A stretch of 64,000 bases of DNA from Owenia fusiformis (lineage: Eukaryota; Annelida; Polychaeta; Sabellida; Oweniidae). The notes beneath the pieces were generated by a model. That model had not been told where the DNA came from, did no database searches, and was given only the letters and a program-made list of their open reading frames with translations. Positions 49,401 through 53,537 of the stretch are shown here, piece after piece. The first letter of the stretch is position 1. Each line of letters starts with the position of its first letter. A program made the translations under genes and the position numbers. The DNA lies in NCBI GenBank assembly GCA_903813345.2, contig CAIIXF020000005.1, positions 20,401,375 to 20,465,374 on the forward strand. Direction: 5' to 3'.

Positions 49401-49766
49401 ATGTATGTAGCAAAGATGACCTATAAGACTCACAAAAAGTCCCAAGAAAGGAGTCCAGCTGTCTCGCCCAATCATAGCAGTACAATTAGTCCCAGTAACA
49501 TAAGTCCCAATAGTGGTGCTAGTCCTTCAAGGACCCCAAGTCCTGGTGCTAGTCCTAAACCATATAATCCATTTCCAACGAGACATATGAATCCAAACCG
49601 TGCTAAAAACGGCATGAAACTGGGACTATATTCTTCAAAGGGCATCCCAGGAGTGCCTGATAAAAAGACATCTCCAATCAAAAATATAGGACGTTCTCAA
49701 ATCAATGCATGCTTACATAGACAGTATATGGCAGAAGTGAAAGCTGCAGGAAAATCGCAGAAATAA
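4025..49766 (+). CDS. TBC1D30: TBC1 domain family member 30 (Rab GTPase-activating protein), 11 coding exons
   Basis: Spliced CDS: 4025-4472, 15096-15260, 35452-35579, 36599-36724, 39642-39827, 45028-45196, 45634-45805, 46118-46223, 46687-46915, 48231-48413, 48667-49766. All introns are GT-AG and the joined reading frame stays open for 1003 residues. The TBC domain spans roughly residues 236-470: a MPKEFRKKVW segment (IPxxxR-like motif), IVKDLHRTG with the arginine finger R293, and VGYCQGFN with the glutamine finger Q329. Upstream is a charged helical segment (about 150-205); downstream is an acidic DDDDGDEDLD stretch, a second predicted helix (about 605-635) and a Ser/Pro-rich tail. TBC proteins supply Arg and Gln to Rab-GTP hydrolysis; TBC1D30 is reported as a Rab8 GAP affecting primary cilia. 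That function is family knowledge, not visible here. The human protein is of similar size. The start is the first long in-frame ATG; the transcription start is not identified. Identification is firm. Confidence 0.95.
4473..5948. other. Intron 1, first part
   Basis: No exon, RNA gene or clear repeat recognised. Short stop-bounded ORFs only. Confidence 0.5.
5954..6502. mobile_element. TIR element with 5-bp TSD and internal tandem repeats
   Basis: Termini CAGACTTGCCAACC and GGTTGGCAAGTCTG are perfect inverses, flanked by TCTTA on both sides (5949-5953, 6503-6507). About 6060-6260 is a tandem array of about 32-bp units around AACTCCCGTAAAATCTCCC. A single end of the 3038-3543 family (AAGGATTGGCTCCCA) lies at about 6347-6361. 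The CAG terminus and 5-bp TSD are compatible with a hAT-type MITE, but the superfamily is not certain. Confidence 0.75.
6508..8334. other. Intron 1, unassigned stretch
   Basis: AT-rich. Near 7912 a CAGTAAAACTTGACC segment resembles the end of the CAGTAAAAC elements seen at 42661 and 52745, but the other end was not found. Around 8157-8240 there are short repeated motifs of TCGAATATCACTTTT and its inverse. No gene seen. Confidence 0.4.
8335..8800. repeat. Cluster of short palindromes
   Basis: AGAGATTATCC (8336-8346) is inverted at 8443-8453, and ATATATCTGCC is paired with GGCAGATATAT between. At 8725-8785 there are repeated and inverted TATATCTGCCCGC motifs. Probably decayed miniature elements; no TSD was identified. 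Confidence 0.4.
8948..9421 (+). mobile_element. Dispersed repeat F, copy 1 (right end missing)
   Basis: Shares nearly its whole length with 17275-17705, starting TTAAAGAGGCACTATGCCAT. This copy carries about 90 bp (two ATTGG boxes and a GCGCTTGTGG repeat) that the second copy lacks. It stops abruptly at 9421 where another repeat begins, so its right terminus is gone. Confidence 0.7.
9422..9845 (+). repeat. Dispersed repeat C, copy 1, about 170-bp units
   Basis: At least two tandem units around GAGCTGATTAACTTTTCGG, GGTGGCCATCTTGCATTC and AAATCTTGTCATCACGATTC. Related copies lie near 37060, 39265 and 44375. No coding potential is seen beyond chance ORFs. Confidence 0.65.
9846..10015. repeat. 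CCATGGAA / TTCCATGG interleaved palindromic tract
   Basis: Repeated short inverted motifs (TACCATGGA, TTCCATGG, AATACTGGTAATT), able to form several alternative hairpins. Low-complexity repeat; no function is implied by the sequence alone. Confidence 0.6.
10018..10402. repeat. Inverted repeat with about 80-bp arms
   Basis: TACTCTGTGTTTGTACTTTA (10029 on) and the following ATACCACA...GCATTTTGTGT are matched in reverse at 10316-10402. About 215 bp separate the arms. Likely a miniature transposon; no TSD confirmed. Confidence 0.55.
10380..10740 (+). repeat. Degenerate tandem repeat, about 125-142-bp units
   Basis: Three units can be aligned from 10379, 10504 and 10646 by an ACAGAGTAAA...CACCTTGTGTTACCCCA-type core followed by CCCATTTCTATCAATAT-type sequence. 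The first unit shares its start with the inverted repeat arm just before. Confidence 0.5.
10790..11460 (+). repeat. Dispersed repeat with CCGTCTGTCTGTCC head
   Basis: Begins near ATGTCCCCACCACATAGTGTGGGG, then a short (GTCT)n tract and CAAAACCGCTAGGGATATC. A segment (CAATTTCAAATTTTCAGGGATGAT) recurs near 11326. It resembles other microsatellite-headed repeats in the window but shares no termini with the Helitron copies. Confidence 0.45.
11503..11801 (-). mobile_element. Palindromic element family A, single arm
   Basis: Minus-strand match to the left arm of the element at 30947-31670, ending in CACCATATCGATACCTATCC. Only one arm is present, so this copy is broken or a solo end. Confidence 0.7.
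11802..12134. other. Intron 1, unassigned
   Basis: No gene or repeat recognised. Confidence 0.4.
12135..12232. repeat. Short hairpin repeat
   Basis: GATTAAACCATTCGTACTGGGT near 12140 is inverted as ACCCAGTACTCATAGTTTATC near 12216, with imperfect pairing. Probable miniature element. Confidence 0.45.
12728..12870. mobile_element. Palindromic miniature element, about 140 bp
   Basis: TGCCTGGGTCACATTTG at the left is inverted as CAAATGTGACCAAGGCA at the right. The inner part (GATCGAATATTTTGTTCA and its partner) also pairs, so the whole unit folds. No TSD assigned. Confidence 0.6.
12871..15095. other. Intron 1, last part
   Basis: AT-rich. A pyrimidine-rich tract with a duplicated CATATACCATCCTAACCCCC unit lies at about 13940-13985, and a CT-rich stretch continues to 14130. 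A polypyrimidine run and acceptor lead into exon 2. No other feature seen. Confidence 0.45.
15096..15260 (+). CDS. TBC1D30: TBC1D30 exon 2, charged helical segment
   Basis: Residues 150-204 plus one base. The acceptor is TTTTTTCAG at 15087-15095 and the donor GTAAGC at 15261. The peptide, with the basic core LIRQLKRRDRRIAKLHKNYD, looks like a coiled coil preceding the TBC domain. It is separated from exon 1 by 10.6 kb and from exon 3 by 20.2 kb, the two largest introns. Confidence 0.92.
15261..17272. other. Intron 2, first part
   Basis: No exon or RNA gene recognised. There are somewhat GC-richer patches at 15950-16060 and 16250-16330 (two CTGCCGGCG motifs), but no clear element ends. Confidence 0.4.
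17275..17706 (+). mobile_element. Dispersed repeat F, copy 2 with terminal inverted repeats
   Basis: TTAAAGAGGCTCTATGCCAT at the left is inverted as ATGGCATAATGCATCTTTAA at the right, showing both ends of the family seen at 8948-9421. Length is about 430 bp with no transposase. A TSD could not be fixed. Confidence 0.7.
17707..18884. other. Intron 2, unassigned
   Basis: AT-rich with a run of ten G at 18627-18636. No gene or repeat recognised. Confidence 0.4.
18885..19440 (+). repeat. Degenerate tandem repeat, about 180-bp period
   Basis: Three units align from 18904, 19086 and 19264, each starting TTCAATGATTAGAC or a variant. Each continues with a TTCAAATC..CAGAAA and ATATGTCATACATCAAAC pattern in the same order. 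Divergence is high, so the array is old. Confidence 0.6.
19743..21421. mobile_element. 1.68-kb element with about 560-bp TIRs and 8-bp TSD
   Basis: TAGGGTGGCTCAAAATAA at the left is inverted as TTATTTTGAGCCACCCTA at the right. The arms match almost perfectly from 19743 to about 20305 and from 20860 to 21421. The flanks ATCATTGT (19735-19742 and 21422-21429) are identical. The core (20306-20859) has a further GAGCGTACAGCACATGC / CATTGTCACGAT copy and no recognisable transposase. An 8-bp TSD fits hAT or P-type elements, but such long TIRs are unusual for hAT. Non-autonomous. Confidence 0.88.
21430..22718. other. Intron 2, unassigned
   Basis: AT-rich with no ORF of note and no repeat ends recognised. 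Confidence 0.4.
22719..23968 (+). mobile_element. Non-autonomous Helitron-like element, copy 1 (interrupted)
   Basis: Begins TCCCATCCAAGGAAG after an A and ends TTGCTGTTGTCTAG before a T. This fits the Helitron pattern: 5' TC, 3' CTRR, A/T target, no TSD. A GCTACGC..GGCATTGC hairpin-like segment lies about 6 bp before the CTAG. A (CCGT/CTGT)n head and about 140-bp internal tandem units follow the 5' end. The 553-bp element at 23145-23697 is inserted in one unit. No Rep/helicase ORF. Confidence 0.75.
23145..23697. mobile_element. 553-bp TIR element nested in the Helitron, 5-bp TSD
   Basis: CACCCTATGCTTAGTGAGCG at the left is inverted at the right, TIR about 60 bp. ATACT flanks both sides (23140-23144, 23698-23702). 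The unoccupied target, GTGAATACTATAAGC, survives in the sister Helitron at about 37660, which confirms the TSD. No transposase; superfamily not assigned. Confidence 0.88.
23969..26128. other. Intron 2, unassigned
   Basis: AT-rich. A short open stretch at 25557-25618 with AG/GT borders was considered as an exon and rejected. No other feature. Confidence 0.4.
26129..26239. repeat. Near-perfect 110-bp hairpin
   Basis: ATTACTTCTACAAGGCCTGC at the left pairs with the complement at 26218-26237. The arms of about 50 bp have only a few mismatches around a short loop at about 26180. It could be a miniature transposon or a hairpin RNA precursor. Confidence 0.65.
26640..26725. repeat. Clustered TCCGGAGTCTAA repeats
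   Basis: ACTCCGGAG and CTCCGGAGTCTAAT are repeated and inverted four times in 85 bp. Simple local repeat. Confidence 0.5.
26726..27565. other. Intron 2, unassigned
   Basis: No gene or repeat recognised. Confidence 0.4.
27566..27720. mobile_element. 155-bp palindromic miniature element
   Basis: AATATAGACC and CAGGGGTTATATCGTCGAAT at the left are inverted at 27681-27720 (GTATTCGACGATATTACCCC, GGTCTATATT). The GC-rich centre also partly pairs. No TSD fixed. Confidence 0.6.
27721..28572. other. Intron 2, unassigned
   Basis: Contains a TGACGTCA motif at 27794-27801 and otherwise nothing recognised. Confidence 0.35.
28573..29422. mobile_element. 850-bp TIR element, interrupted by a nested MITE
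   Basis: CGGAATAGCCTGACAACGGT at 28583 on is inverted at 29403-29412 and before. About 80 bp of arm (through GATACCGTTGTCACAAATG and ACATAACCGTCGC) is shared. No transposase. A TTAA-flanked MITE sits inside it. Confidence 0.65.
28678..28994. mobile_element. piggyBac-like MITE, 317 bp, TTAA target
   Basis: CCCTTTCCCGACG at the left and CGTCGTGAAAGGG at the right are imperfect inverses. Each is flanked outside by TTAA (28674-28677, 28995-28998), the hallmark of piggyBac insertion. No coding sequence. Confidence 0.75.
29423..30837. other. Intron 2, unassigned
   Basis: AT-rich; no gene or repeat recognised. Confidence 0.4.
30947..31670. mobile_element. Palindromic element family A, full copy
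   Basis: AAAGGATAGGTATCGATATG at the left is inverted at 31650-31670. The arms meet around 31290-31330, where AAATTTTGGTTGATTT is mirrored. The same family occurs at 57717-58247 and, as one arm, at 11503-11801. No ORF. Confidence 0.78.
32262..32890. mobile_element. Possible hAT-like element around an exon-like ORF
   Basis: GAGGTGTCACGGTTTCGCCG and CGGGACACGG at the left resemble hAT ends rich in CGGTTCGG. CCGTGTCCCG recurs inverted near 32842-32851. Only about 11 bp match perfectly, so support is weak. Confidence 0.35.
32442..32760 (-). CDS. Exon-like ORF of unknown origin on the minus strand
   Basis: I do not recognise this protein. On the minus strand TATTCAG/AA precedes an ATG at 32758. 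The frame stays open for 105 codons and ends at ACGAG/GTAAGT, a consensus donor (32441-32436). The composition is protein-like (IGISHSLHGVLSPIRLLCDI, VNKHYHLPEIMGPLITLFNA), with none of the low-complexity bias of the surrounding AT-rich DNA. No partner exon was found within the window. It lies inside intron 2 of TBC1D30 and inside transposon DNA. It could be a captured host exon, part of an unknown transposon protein, or a pseudogene piece. Confidence 0.5.
33117..33800. other. Intron 2, unassigned
   Basis: No gene or repeat recognised. Confidence 0.4.
33801..34066 (+). repeat. 26-bp minisatellite, about 10 copies
   Basis: Units of the form GTATTGCCCTCACCTCAAAT followed by RTACA, alternating with a GTATTACCCTCAACTCAAAT variant; one unit has a 2-bp insertion. 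Because 26 is not a multiple of three and the unit lacks stops, all three plus-strand frames are open. These ORFs are repeat artefacts. Confidence 0.9.
34067..35206. other. Intron 2, unassigned
   Basis: AT-rich; no gene or repeat recognised. Confidence 0.4.
35207..35371. mobile_element. 165-bp hairpin element just upstream of exon 3
   Basis: GAATGCAACTAACGGCTGTT at the left is inverted as AACAGCTGTTAGTTGCATTC-type sequence at the right (one or two changes). The inner AACCTACTATTTTAT and AACTCATTTAAATAT also pair. The arms are about 75 bp. It ends 80 bp before the exon 3 acceptor. Confidence 0.7.
35452..35579 (+). CDS. TBC1D30: TBC1D30 exon 3, start of TBC domain
   Basis: Completes Arg205 and encodes 206-247 (IDTRMKFSVQPLPGESAWKQ onward), ending LGMPKEFRKK, the first TBC motif region. 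The acceptor is ATTCCAG and the donor GTATGT at 35580. A 165-bp hairpin repeat ends only 80 bp upstream of this exon. Confidence 0.93.
35580..36598. other. Intron 3
   Basis: 1019 bp. A short (AT)n palindrome, ACCATATATATATATGGT, lies at 36397-36414. Nothing else recognised. Confidence 0.5.
36599..36724 (+). CDS. TBC1D30: TBC1D30 exon 4, TBC domain
   Basis: Exactly 42 codons, residues 248-289, phase 0 at both ends. It begins VWLNKADRHLGELKIDWEKT and carries the family-typical RFAFNEKSNPDD segment. The acceptor is TTGTTTAG and the donor GTACTT. Confidence 0.94.
37060..37297 (+). repeat. Dispersed repeat C, copy 2
   Basis: Two partial units with TTCTAGAGCTGATTAACTT and TGGCCATTTTGAAGG. It is cut at 37297 by the start of the Helitron copy. 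Confidence 0.55.
37298..38410 (+). mobile_element. Non-autonomous Helitron-like element, copy 2
   Basis: Starts TCCCATCGAACGAAG after A37297 and ends TTGCTGTTGTCTAG before T38411. The (CCGT)n head is at 37338-37437. About 140-bp tandem units repeat the phrase GTGGAGCGATTTTGTTCATA at about 37632, 37780 and 37919. A hairpin-capable TTACGCTTTGGCGTTGC precedes the CTAG by about 6 bp, and a second copy of this tail phrase lies near 38223. Length is 1113 bp; no Rep/helicase. Confidence 0.78.
38411..39073. other. Intron 4, unassigned
   Basis: AT-rich. No feature other than a C-run at 39063-39070. Confidence 0.4.
39074..39480 (+). repeat. CAGGGGCGGATA repeat end and dispersed repeat C, copy 3
   Basis: CAGGGGCGGATATAGGAATT followed by a G-run (39101-39109) has the form of a known type of hAT-like end. 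From about 39265 it passes into repeat C (GGAGCTGATTAACTTTTGGG, CATTTCAGGAAAACCACTTG). Fragmentary. Confidence 0.45.
39642..39827 (+). CDS. TBC1D30: TBC1D30 exon 5, catalytic fingers
   Basis: 62 codons, residues 290-351, phase 0. It starts DLHRTGC, where R293 is the arginine finger of the IxxDxxR motif, and contains VGYCQGFN with Q329 as the glutamine finger. Both dual-finger residues are intact, so catalytic activity is expected. The acceptor is TATGTAG and the donor GTAAAC. Confidence 0.96.
39828..41507. other. Intron 5, first part
   Basis: AT-rich. Short direct repeats of GATACTCGGGGTA-type around 40050-40100. No gene seen. Confidence 0.4.
41959..43669. mobile_element. Palindromic element family B, copy 1, 5-bp TSD
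   Basis: CACAGCTGGTATC at the left and GATACCAGCCTGTG at the right. ACAAG flanks both sides (41954-41958, 43670-43674). Arms of about 400 bp (41959-42365 and 43275-43669) each carry TTTGTCCGCTGTGACGGAGC twice, near the tip and near the inner end, in both orientations. The 900-bp core contains a CAGTAAAAC MITE. No transposase. Confidence 0.82.
42661..42819. mobile_element. CAGTAAAAC miniature element nested in B1
   Basis: Starts CAGTAAAACATGTGTAC after TA and ends near ATACAGGTTTTACCA. Internal text (CATACAGAAGTCAG, GGTGTTCACT) matches the copy at 52745-52893. The termini resemble pogo/Tigger-type ends. Confidence 0.65.
43758..44374 (+). repeat. Helitron-related fragment
   Basis: TGATTTTGTTCATATTTTAC and GTGGAGCGATTTTGTTCATA phrases match the internal units of the Helitron copies, but neither terminus is present. 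Confidence 0.5.
44375..44635 (+). repeat. Dispersed repeat C, copy 4
   Basis: TAAGTAGCTCTAGAACTAAT, GGCAGCCATCTTGCATTCTG and TGAAAACCACTCAATGGATT follow the order seen at 9422-9845. Confidence 0.6.
45028..45196 (+). CDS. TBC1D30: TBC1D30 exon 6, TBC domain
   Basis: Residues 352-407 plus one base, starting VMILLIDHVLPESYF and ending ARDDST. The acceptor is CTGTAG and the donor GTAGAG, a weaker consensus. The single base left over joins exon 7 to make Gly408. Confidence 0.93.
45634..45805 (+). CDS. TBC1D30: TBC1D30 exon 7, TBC domain C-terminal part
   Basis: Completes Gly408 and encodes 409-464. It contains FTMQWFLTLFATCLP and RVWDSVFLEGSEIL, the classic late TBC-domain segment (W-F-x-x-F ... 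R-x-W-D). The acceptor is CCTTCAG and the donor GTAAGT. Confidence 0.95.
46118..46223 (+). CDS. TBC1D30: TBC1D30 exon 8
   Basis: Completes Pro465 and encodes 466-500 (RILKAQSADEFYTTMGALTQ onward, ending DADDLVK). The acceptor is TTATTTAG and the donor GTAAGG. It covers the end of the TBC fold and a linker helix. Confidence 0.93.
46224..46686. other. Introns 6 to 8 region (437, 312 and 463 bp introns)
   Basis: Short introns at 45197-45633, 45806-46117 and 46224-46686 in the distal part of the gene; no repeats or extra exons recognised in them. The listed span is the last of the three. Confidence 0.5.
46687..46915 (+). CDS. TBC1D30: TBC1D30 exon 9, post-TBC region with acidic stretch
   Basis: Residues 501-576 plus one base. 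It begins TIYNIAPFPFPQLAELREKY, conserved after the TBC domain, then an acidic DDDDGDEDLDVV run. The acceptor is TATTTCAG and the donor GTAAGT. The following intron is mostly 16-bp tandem repeats. Confidence 0.92.
47214..48214 (+). repeat. 16-bp minisatellite, about 60 copies, in intron 9
   Basis: Monomers such as GTGTGTAATTCATTAA, GTGTATAATTCATTAG and GTGCATAGTTCACTAA alternate in a higher-order pattern over 1.0 kb, with a few 17-bp or shortened units. The array makes up most of intron 9 and ends about 16 bp before the exon 10 acceptor AG. Confidence 0.93.
48231..48413 (+). CDS. TBC1D30: TBC1D30 exon 10, second helical segment
   Basis: Completes Ser577 and encodes 578-637 plus one base. It includes IPAYLERMNTDIHGLKRQYT and RLKERQKQAHIFIA, likely a coiled coil. 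The acceptor is CATTGCAG at 48223-48230 and the donor GTATGT. The acceptor lies about 16 bp after the end of the intron 9 minisatellite. Confidence 0.93.
48667..49766 (+). CDS. TBC1D30: TBC1D30 exon 11, terminal coding exon
   Basis: Completes Ala638 and encodes 639-1003 followed by TAA 49764-49766. After a conserved start (AASNAKSQKSYPKAA) most of it is Ser/Asn/Pro-rich and probably disordered. It contains many Ser-Pro sites (ERSPAVSPNHSSTISPSN) and a conserved-looking NPFP ... NRAKNGMKLGLYS block near the end. The acceptor is GGTTCCAG. Confidence 0.92.
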
Positions 49767-50866
49767 TAGACCTTTCCGATAAATCCTGACCCTTTTTGGC
49801 CAGATTTATGATGTCATTTTTTGTAGAAGGTTTGAGACAGTTTTGAAATTTAGTACTAAGTGAATCCTATCATGACATCATAGCCAATTGGTGGAATGAC
49901 TTACTGGATTGGTCTCTTGCCAAATAGATATAAATCTAATGCGCAGTCATATAGAAAAATGGTAAATTAGTTAATTTGCCCAATGTAAATGAATGGAGAT
50001 TTGCCAATTGTATATATTTCCTGTGGCTTTGCAATTGACTGTAGATGTCTAGATATTCATCTATTACATGTATCAAGAAGTCTGTTAAAAGGAGTATAAT
50101 TGATTTGTCGTAAACAGTAATTTGAGACTAATCATGTTGGATCATTTAGTGTTCCTATAATGTATGCAATAACATTGGTGGGCAAAATAGAATCTGATTA
50201 TTGTTAAAAAAAAGACTTTGATGCAATTTAATATATATGATCTCTAAAAATAAATTAGTTACTACAATAACAACTGAAAGATTGTATTTTGTGATCATGA
50301 TTCGTAAGCAGTCTCAGTATTCTCTATTTTGATGATGGTGTTATGTCTATATTTCATACTTATTTACTATTACATAATTTCACACCGTTAACATTTCCTG
50401 TAAAATCATTCCGTATATAATTTTCCAGAAAGATGTTTTAAAATCAAAATATATATTGATTGATCTTGTCTGGAATCTTATAGGATGAATTAATTTTAAA
50501 ACAAAGATAAGTTGACCTAATAGAATTTAGGAGCTATCTAAAAAGTTCAGCACTAAATTCTGCATGTAATCCATGTTGCTAGCTAGACCATCCCTTTTAA
50601 TGGAGGGTACTCTTTGGAACGTTTTATGAATAAAAGGTTTTCCATTCTCAATGTTTGTAAAAAATTCATATTACTACATTAAGCTCTTTGTTATTTTACA
50701 TGATGTAAATTCATTGTTGTTGCTGTTTATTTTGTTTTTATTTGAATTCAATTGCTTTGCTTTTGTTTATTATACTTTGTTATGTTTCTGAAAACAATCC
50801 AATGTTGTTATCTATATCGTTGTGTACTTTTTGGCTATGGTTAAGAATTTCTATAGCCTGTATATA
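49767..50866 (+). other. TBC1D30: TBC1D30 3' UTR and candidate polyadenylation signals
   Basis: AT-rich sequence with no ORF of note. AATAAA hexamers lie at 50249-50254 and 50629-50634. The second is followed by GT/T-rich sequence around 50700-50770, which favours it as the main cleavage site. The exact 3' end is not determinable here. Confidence 0.55.
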
Positions 50867-51728
50867 CAGGGTGTTCAAAAAAATGCAACCGAAAAAATCA
50901 CTATATCATAGAAAATACTAATCCAATTGTGTTCATTTTTCGGGAAAGAAAGAGGAGACTGACTGTGTATGTATAGCTCCTGTTGTAAGTTAGTTGTTAA
51001 ACATGATGCCTTTGACACCTGCTCAAAAGACATTAGTATTACTACTTCAATTATGTTCATTTTTTCAGGAAAAGAAAGAAGAGACTGTGTATGTATAGCT
51101 CCTGTTGTTAGTTAGTTGAAAAACATCATACCTTAGACACCTGTTCAAAAGACAGTTGTACTAGGAAAATATGAAAAACGCAGTCAGAGGCCACAGCAAT
51201 AAAACCAAATAACTTTCCAACCATAGTGTTTTGGCACTTCAGATTTTGCACAAATTATCCTCATTCTATGTGTGGTGAATTTATGGAGTTTCATCAAAAT
51301 CACTCCAGGGACTTTACAGTCATGGTCAAAATGCCTTCTTAATTCTGCCTGAACCAGGGCATTTGACTGCGATTTGAAAGCATTTTGACCATGACTGTAA
51401 AATTCCTGAAGTGATTTTGATGTCACTCTACAGATTTACCAGACATTGAATGAAGATGATTTGTGCCAAATTTGAAGAGCCATAACACTATGGTAAGGAA
51501 GTTATTTAGTTTTTTTGCGGTTGCAGTCACCCCTGACTGCATTTCTTGTATTTTCCTAGTACAACTGTCTTTTGGGCAAGTGTCCAAGGCATCATGTTTT
51601 ACAACTAACCATCTACCGGAGCTATACATACACAGTCTCTTCTTTCTTTCCTGAAAATATGAACATAATCGAAGTAGTATTTTTCAAAATATAGCAATTT
51701 CTTTGGGTTGCGTTTTTTTAACACCCTG
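50867..51728. mobile_element. mariner-like element 1, 862 bp, TA target
   Basis: CAGGGTGTTCAAAAAAATGC at the left is inverted at the right (TAACACCCTG), with TA on both sides (50865-50866, 51729-51730). Arms exceed 100 bp. The left arm holds a direct duplication of about 115 bp (around 50930-51030 and 51050-51150). No transposase ORF. Confidence 0.78.
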
Positions 51729-51799
51729 TACCATGTGTAAGAAATTGTTTTTGCCACAAAACTATTATGATTTCTATATTTTACAGGTTTGGGGATATA

Positions 51800-52374
51800 C
51801 AGGGTGGTCAAAAAAAATGGAAACCCTATTACCATTTTCCTCATATCTTTGTTATTTTAAAAAATAACTCCCTGATATTTTACACTTTTGTACATCATTC
51901 AATTTGCTACCAGCCTACCTTATTTCATGACCATCAGATTGATAGTCACAATGTTACAGTACTTTAAAGAACATGCCCAGTGGCCACTATTGCGTTGTGG
52001 GGAAACCTGTACTCATCGTCTAAAATGTCCCTACCTGTGGGGATATGGCAGAGATAGAGTATATGAGAATGACCTCAGGACAATTGCGAACCTCAAAAGT
52101 GAGATCATCTGTTTCATTCAGGCCATACCTGCTGAGGAATGCTTTCAGCTCATTGACAACTGTGCTGTTTTGCCTACAGCGCGATAATGGTCAAATCTGA
52201 AGCATGTTATTCAAAGTGCTGTAAAATTGTGACTATCAGTCTGATGGTCATAAAATATGGTAGGGTGGTAGGAAATTGAATGATGTACAAATGTGTGAAA
52301 TATCAGGGAGTAATTCCTTAAATTGACAAAGATATAAGGAAAATGCAGGGTTTCCATTTATTTTGACCACCCTG
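51800..52374. mobile_element. mariner-like element 2, 575 bp, TA target
   Basis: CAGGGTGGTCAAAAAAAATG at the left is inverted at the right (TTTTGACCACCCTG), TA flanks 51798-51799 and 52375-52376. Arms are about 200 bp. The core keeps a remnant of transposase C-terminal coding sequence. Confidence 0.82.
52026..52187 (+). pseudogene. Tc1/mariner transposase C-terminal remnant
   Basis: In one frame: YLWGYGRDRVYENDLRTIAN then LKSEI..FIQAIPAEECFQL. This is the pattern of mariner transposase C-termini (LWGYLKDRVY, a TIEELK-type helix, RVxxNxxxR). The DDE catalytic core is absent. Only 54 codons remain. Confidence 0.7.
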
Positions 52375-52744
52375 TATAAAAAGTTCTTTGAAACATGGGG
52401 GCTAGCTGTAGGTGGAAATCATCCATATACTATTTAATTCAGTACTTGAAAGTAACTAGGCTGTTTAAGAATAAATGAATTATCTCAATTTGCAATAGAA
52501 TTTGCTGTACATCAAGTTTTATTCATTTTTTGTCTCTGCATGTAAAAATGATGTTCATTTTTATGTCGTCACTCCATCTTTTTATGTGGATGGTGTTCAG
52601 TGGCTATTGACCAGTTGCTCTCAGAACCTTATATCTCTTATATAGCTCAACTGTTTGTCCATTAGGAATGATTATTCCAGTCCTGTAAGGATGCTGTTTG
52701 CCCATTGTGCGTTCCTGTTAATTTAGTGTGTGCATTATAAAATA

Positions 52745-52893
52745 CAGTAAAACCTGTGTACATTGAACATTTTTTGTTGGTAGGTGTTTACTACAGAGAG
52801 GGTAATTTATACAGAAGTCAGTATAGTATATGCGGGGAAGGGTGTCCATTTAGGTGTTCACTCGAGAGTTGTTCACTGAGACAGGTTTTACTG
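52745..52893. mobile_element. CAGTAAAACCTG miniature element, 149 bp
   Basis: CAGTAAAACCTGTGT at the left and ACAGGTTTTACTG at the right are inverses, with TA on both sides (52743-52744, 52894-52895). Related to 42661-42819. Pogo/Tigger-like by terminus; non-coding. Confidence 0.78.
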
Positions 52894-53031
52894 TATGCAC
52901 TTTTGTTAGTTCACTCATTGGTAAGAAGTATATCAGTTTAAGAAGTTGTGGCTTATACAGAGAACATAAATGTGAGGATATATTATAATTATATTAAACA
53001 AAGAAAATATAAATATTTTTAAGACAAATAA

Positions 53032-53441
53032 TTTATTTTGTTACTTTTTGTAAAATTGCTTGATGGAATAAAAATGTTTCATCAAACATGGTGAAAATAA
53101 AATCCAAATCTATAATAACCATAACATATAAACACTTTGGAATATTATATATAACAGTGGATAATTTTTTTTCTAAAATGTGTTTTAAAGTCATATCATG
53201 GTTTGTCTTAATTAGGATGGTTATTACCTCCAACAGATGATATCATTCGGAAAAATCCAATTGGATACATGTAAGTAGATTCCCTTTTACTTGGCAGGAC
53301 AAAATGTCAGTAATATCCATGATAATGTGTCCATTGTTGTAACTATCATACATTGTTGTAACTATCATACATTGTTGTCACTATCATACATTGTTGTCAC
53401 TATCATACATTGTTGTCACTATTTTACATTGTGTTTTACAA
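53032..53441 (-). other. GEMIN2: GEMIN2 3' UTR with polyadenylation signal
   Basis: On the minus strand AATAAA is at 53037-53032, about 405 bp after the stop. The UTR would contain the 19-bp tandem repeat at 53332-53426. The UTR end is inferred from this hexamer only. Confidence 0.5.
53332..53426. repeat. 19-bp tandem repeat, five units
   Basis: Five near-identical units of CATTGTTGTMACTATCATA, the last one degenerate. It lies in the predicted GEMIN2 3' UTR, directly after the stop codon. Confidence 0.85.
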
Positions 53442-53537
53442 TTATCCATCATCCGCCAAGTCCATTTGGTTGAAGTATCGAGATACAAGGCAAATAATTA
53501 GATTCAGCGGTATCAATCTTGCATCTACACTATTTTC
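53442..53537 (-). CDS. GEMIN2: GEMIN2 terminal exon
   Basis: 31 codons plus TAA (53444-53442 on the minus strand), [20 protein letters not shown] then [11 protein letters not shown], matching the GEMIN2 C-terminus. The acceptor is TTTTACAG. A 19-bp tandem repeat begins 15 bp after the stop. Confidence 0.94.
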   Translation of the reverse strand, partial: ENSVDARLIPLNLIICLVSRYFNQMDLADDG

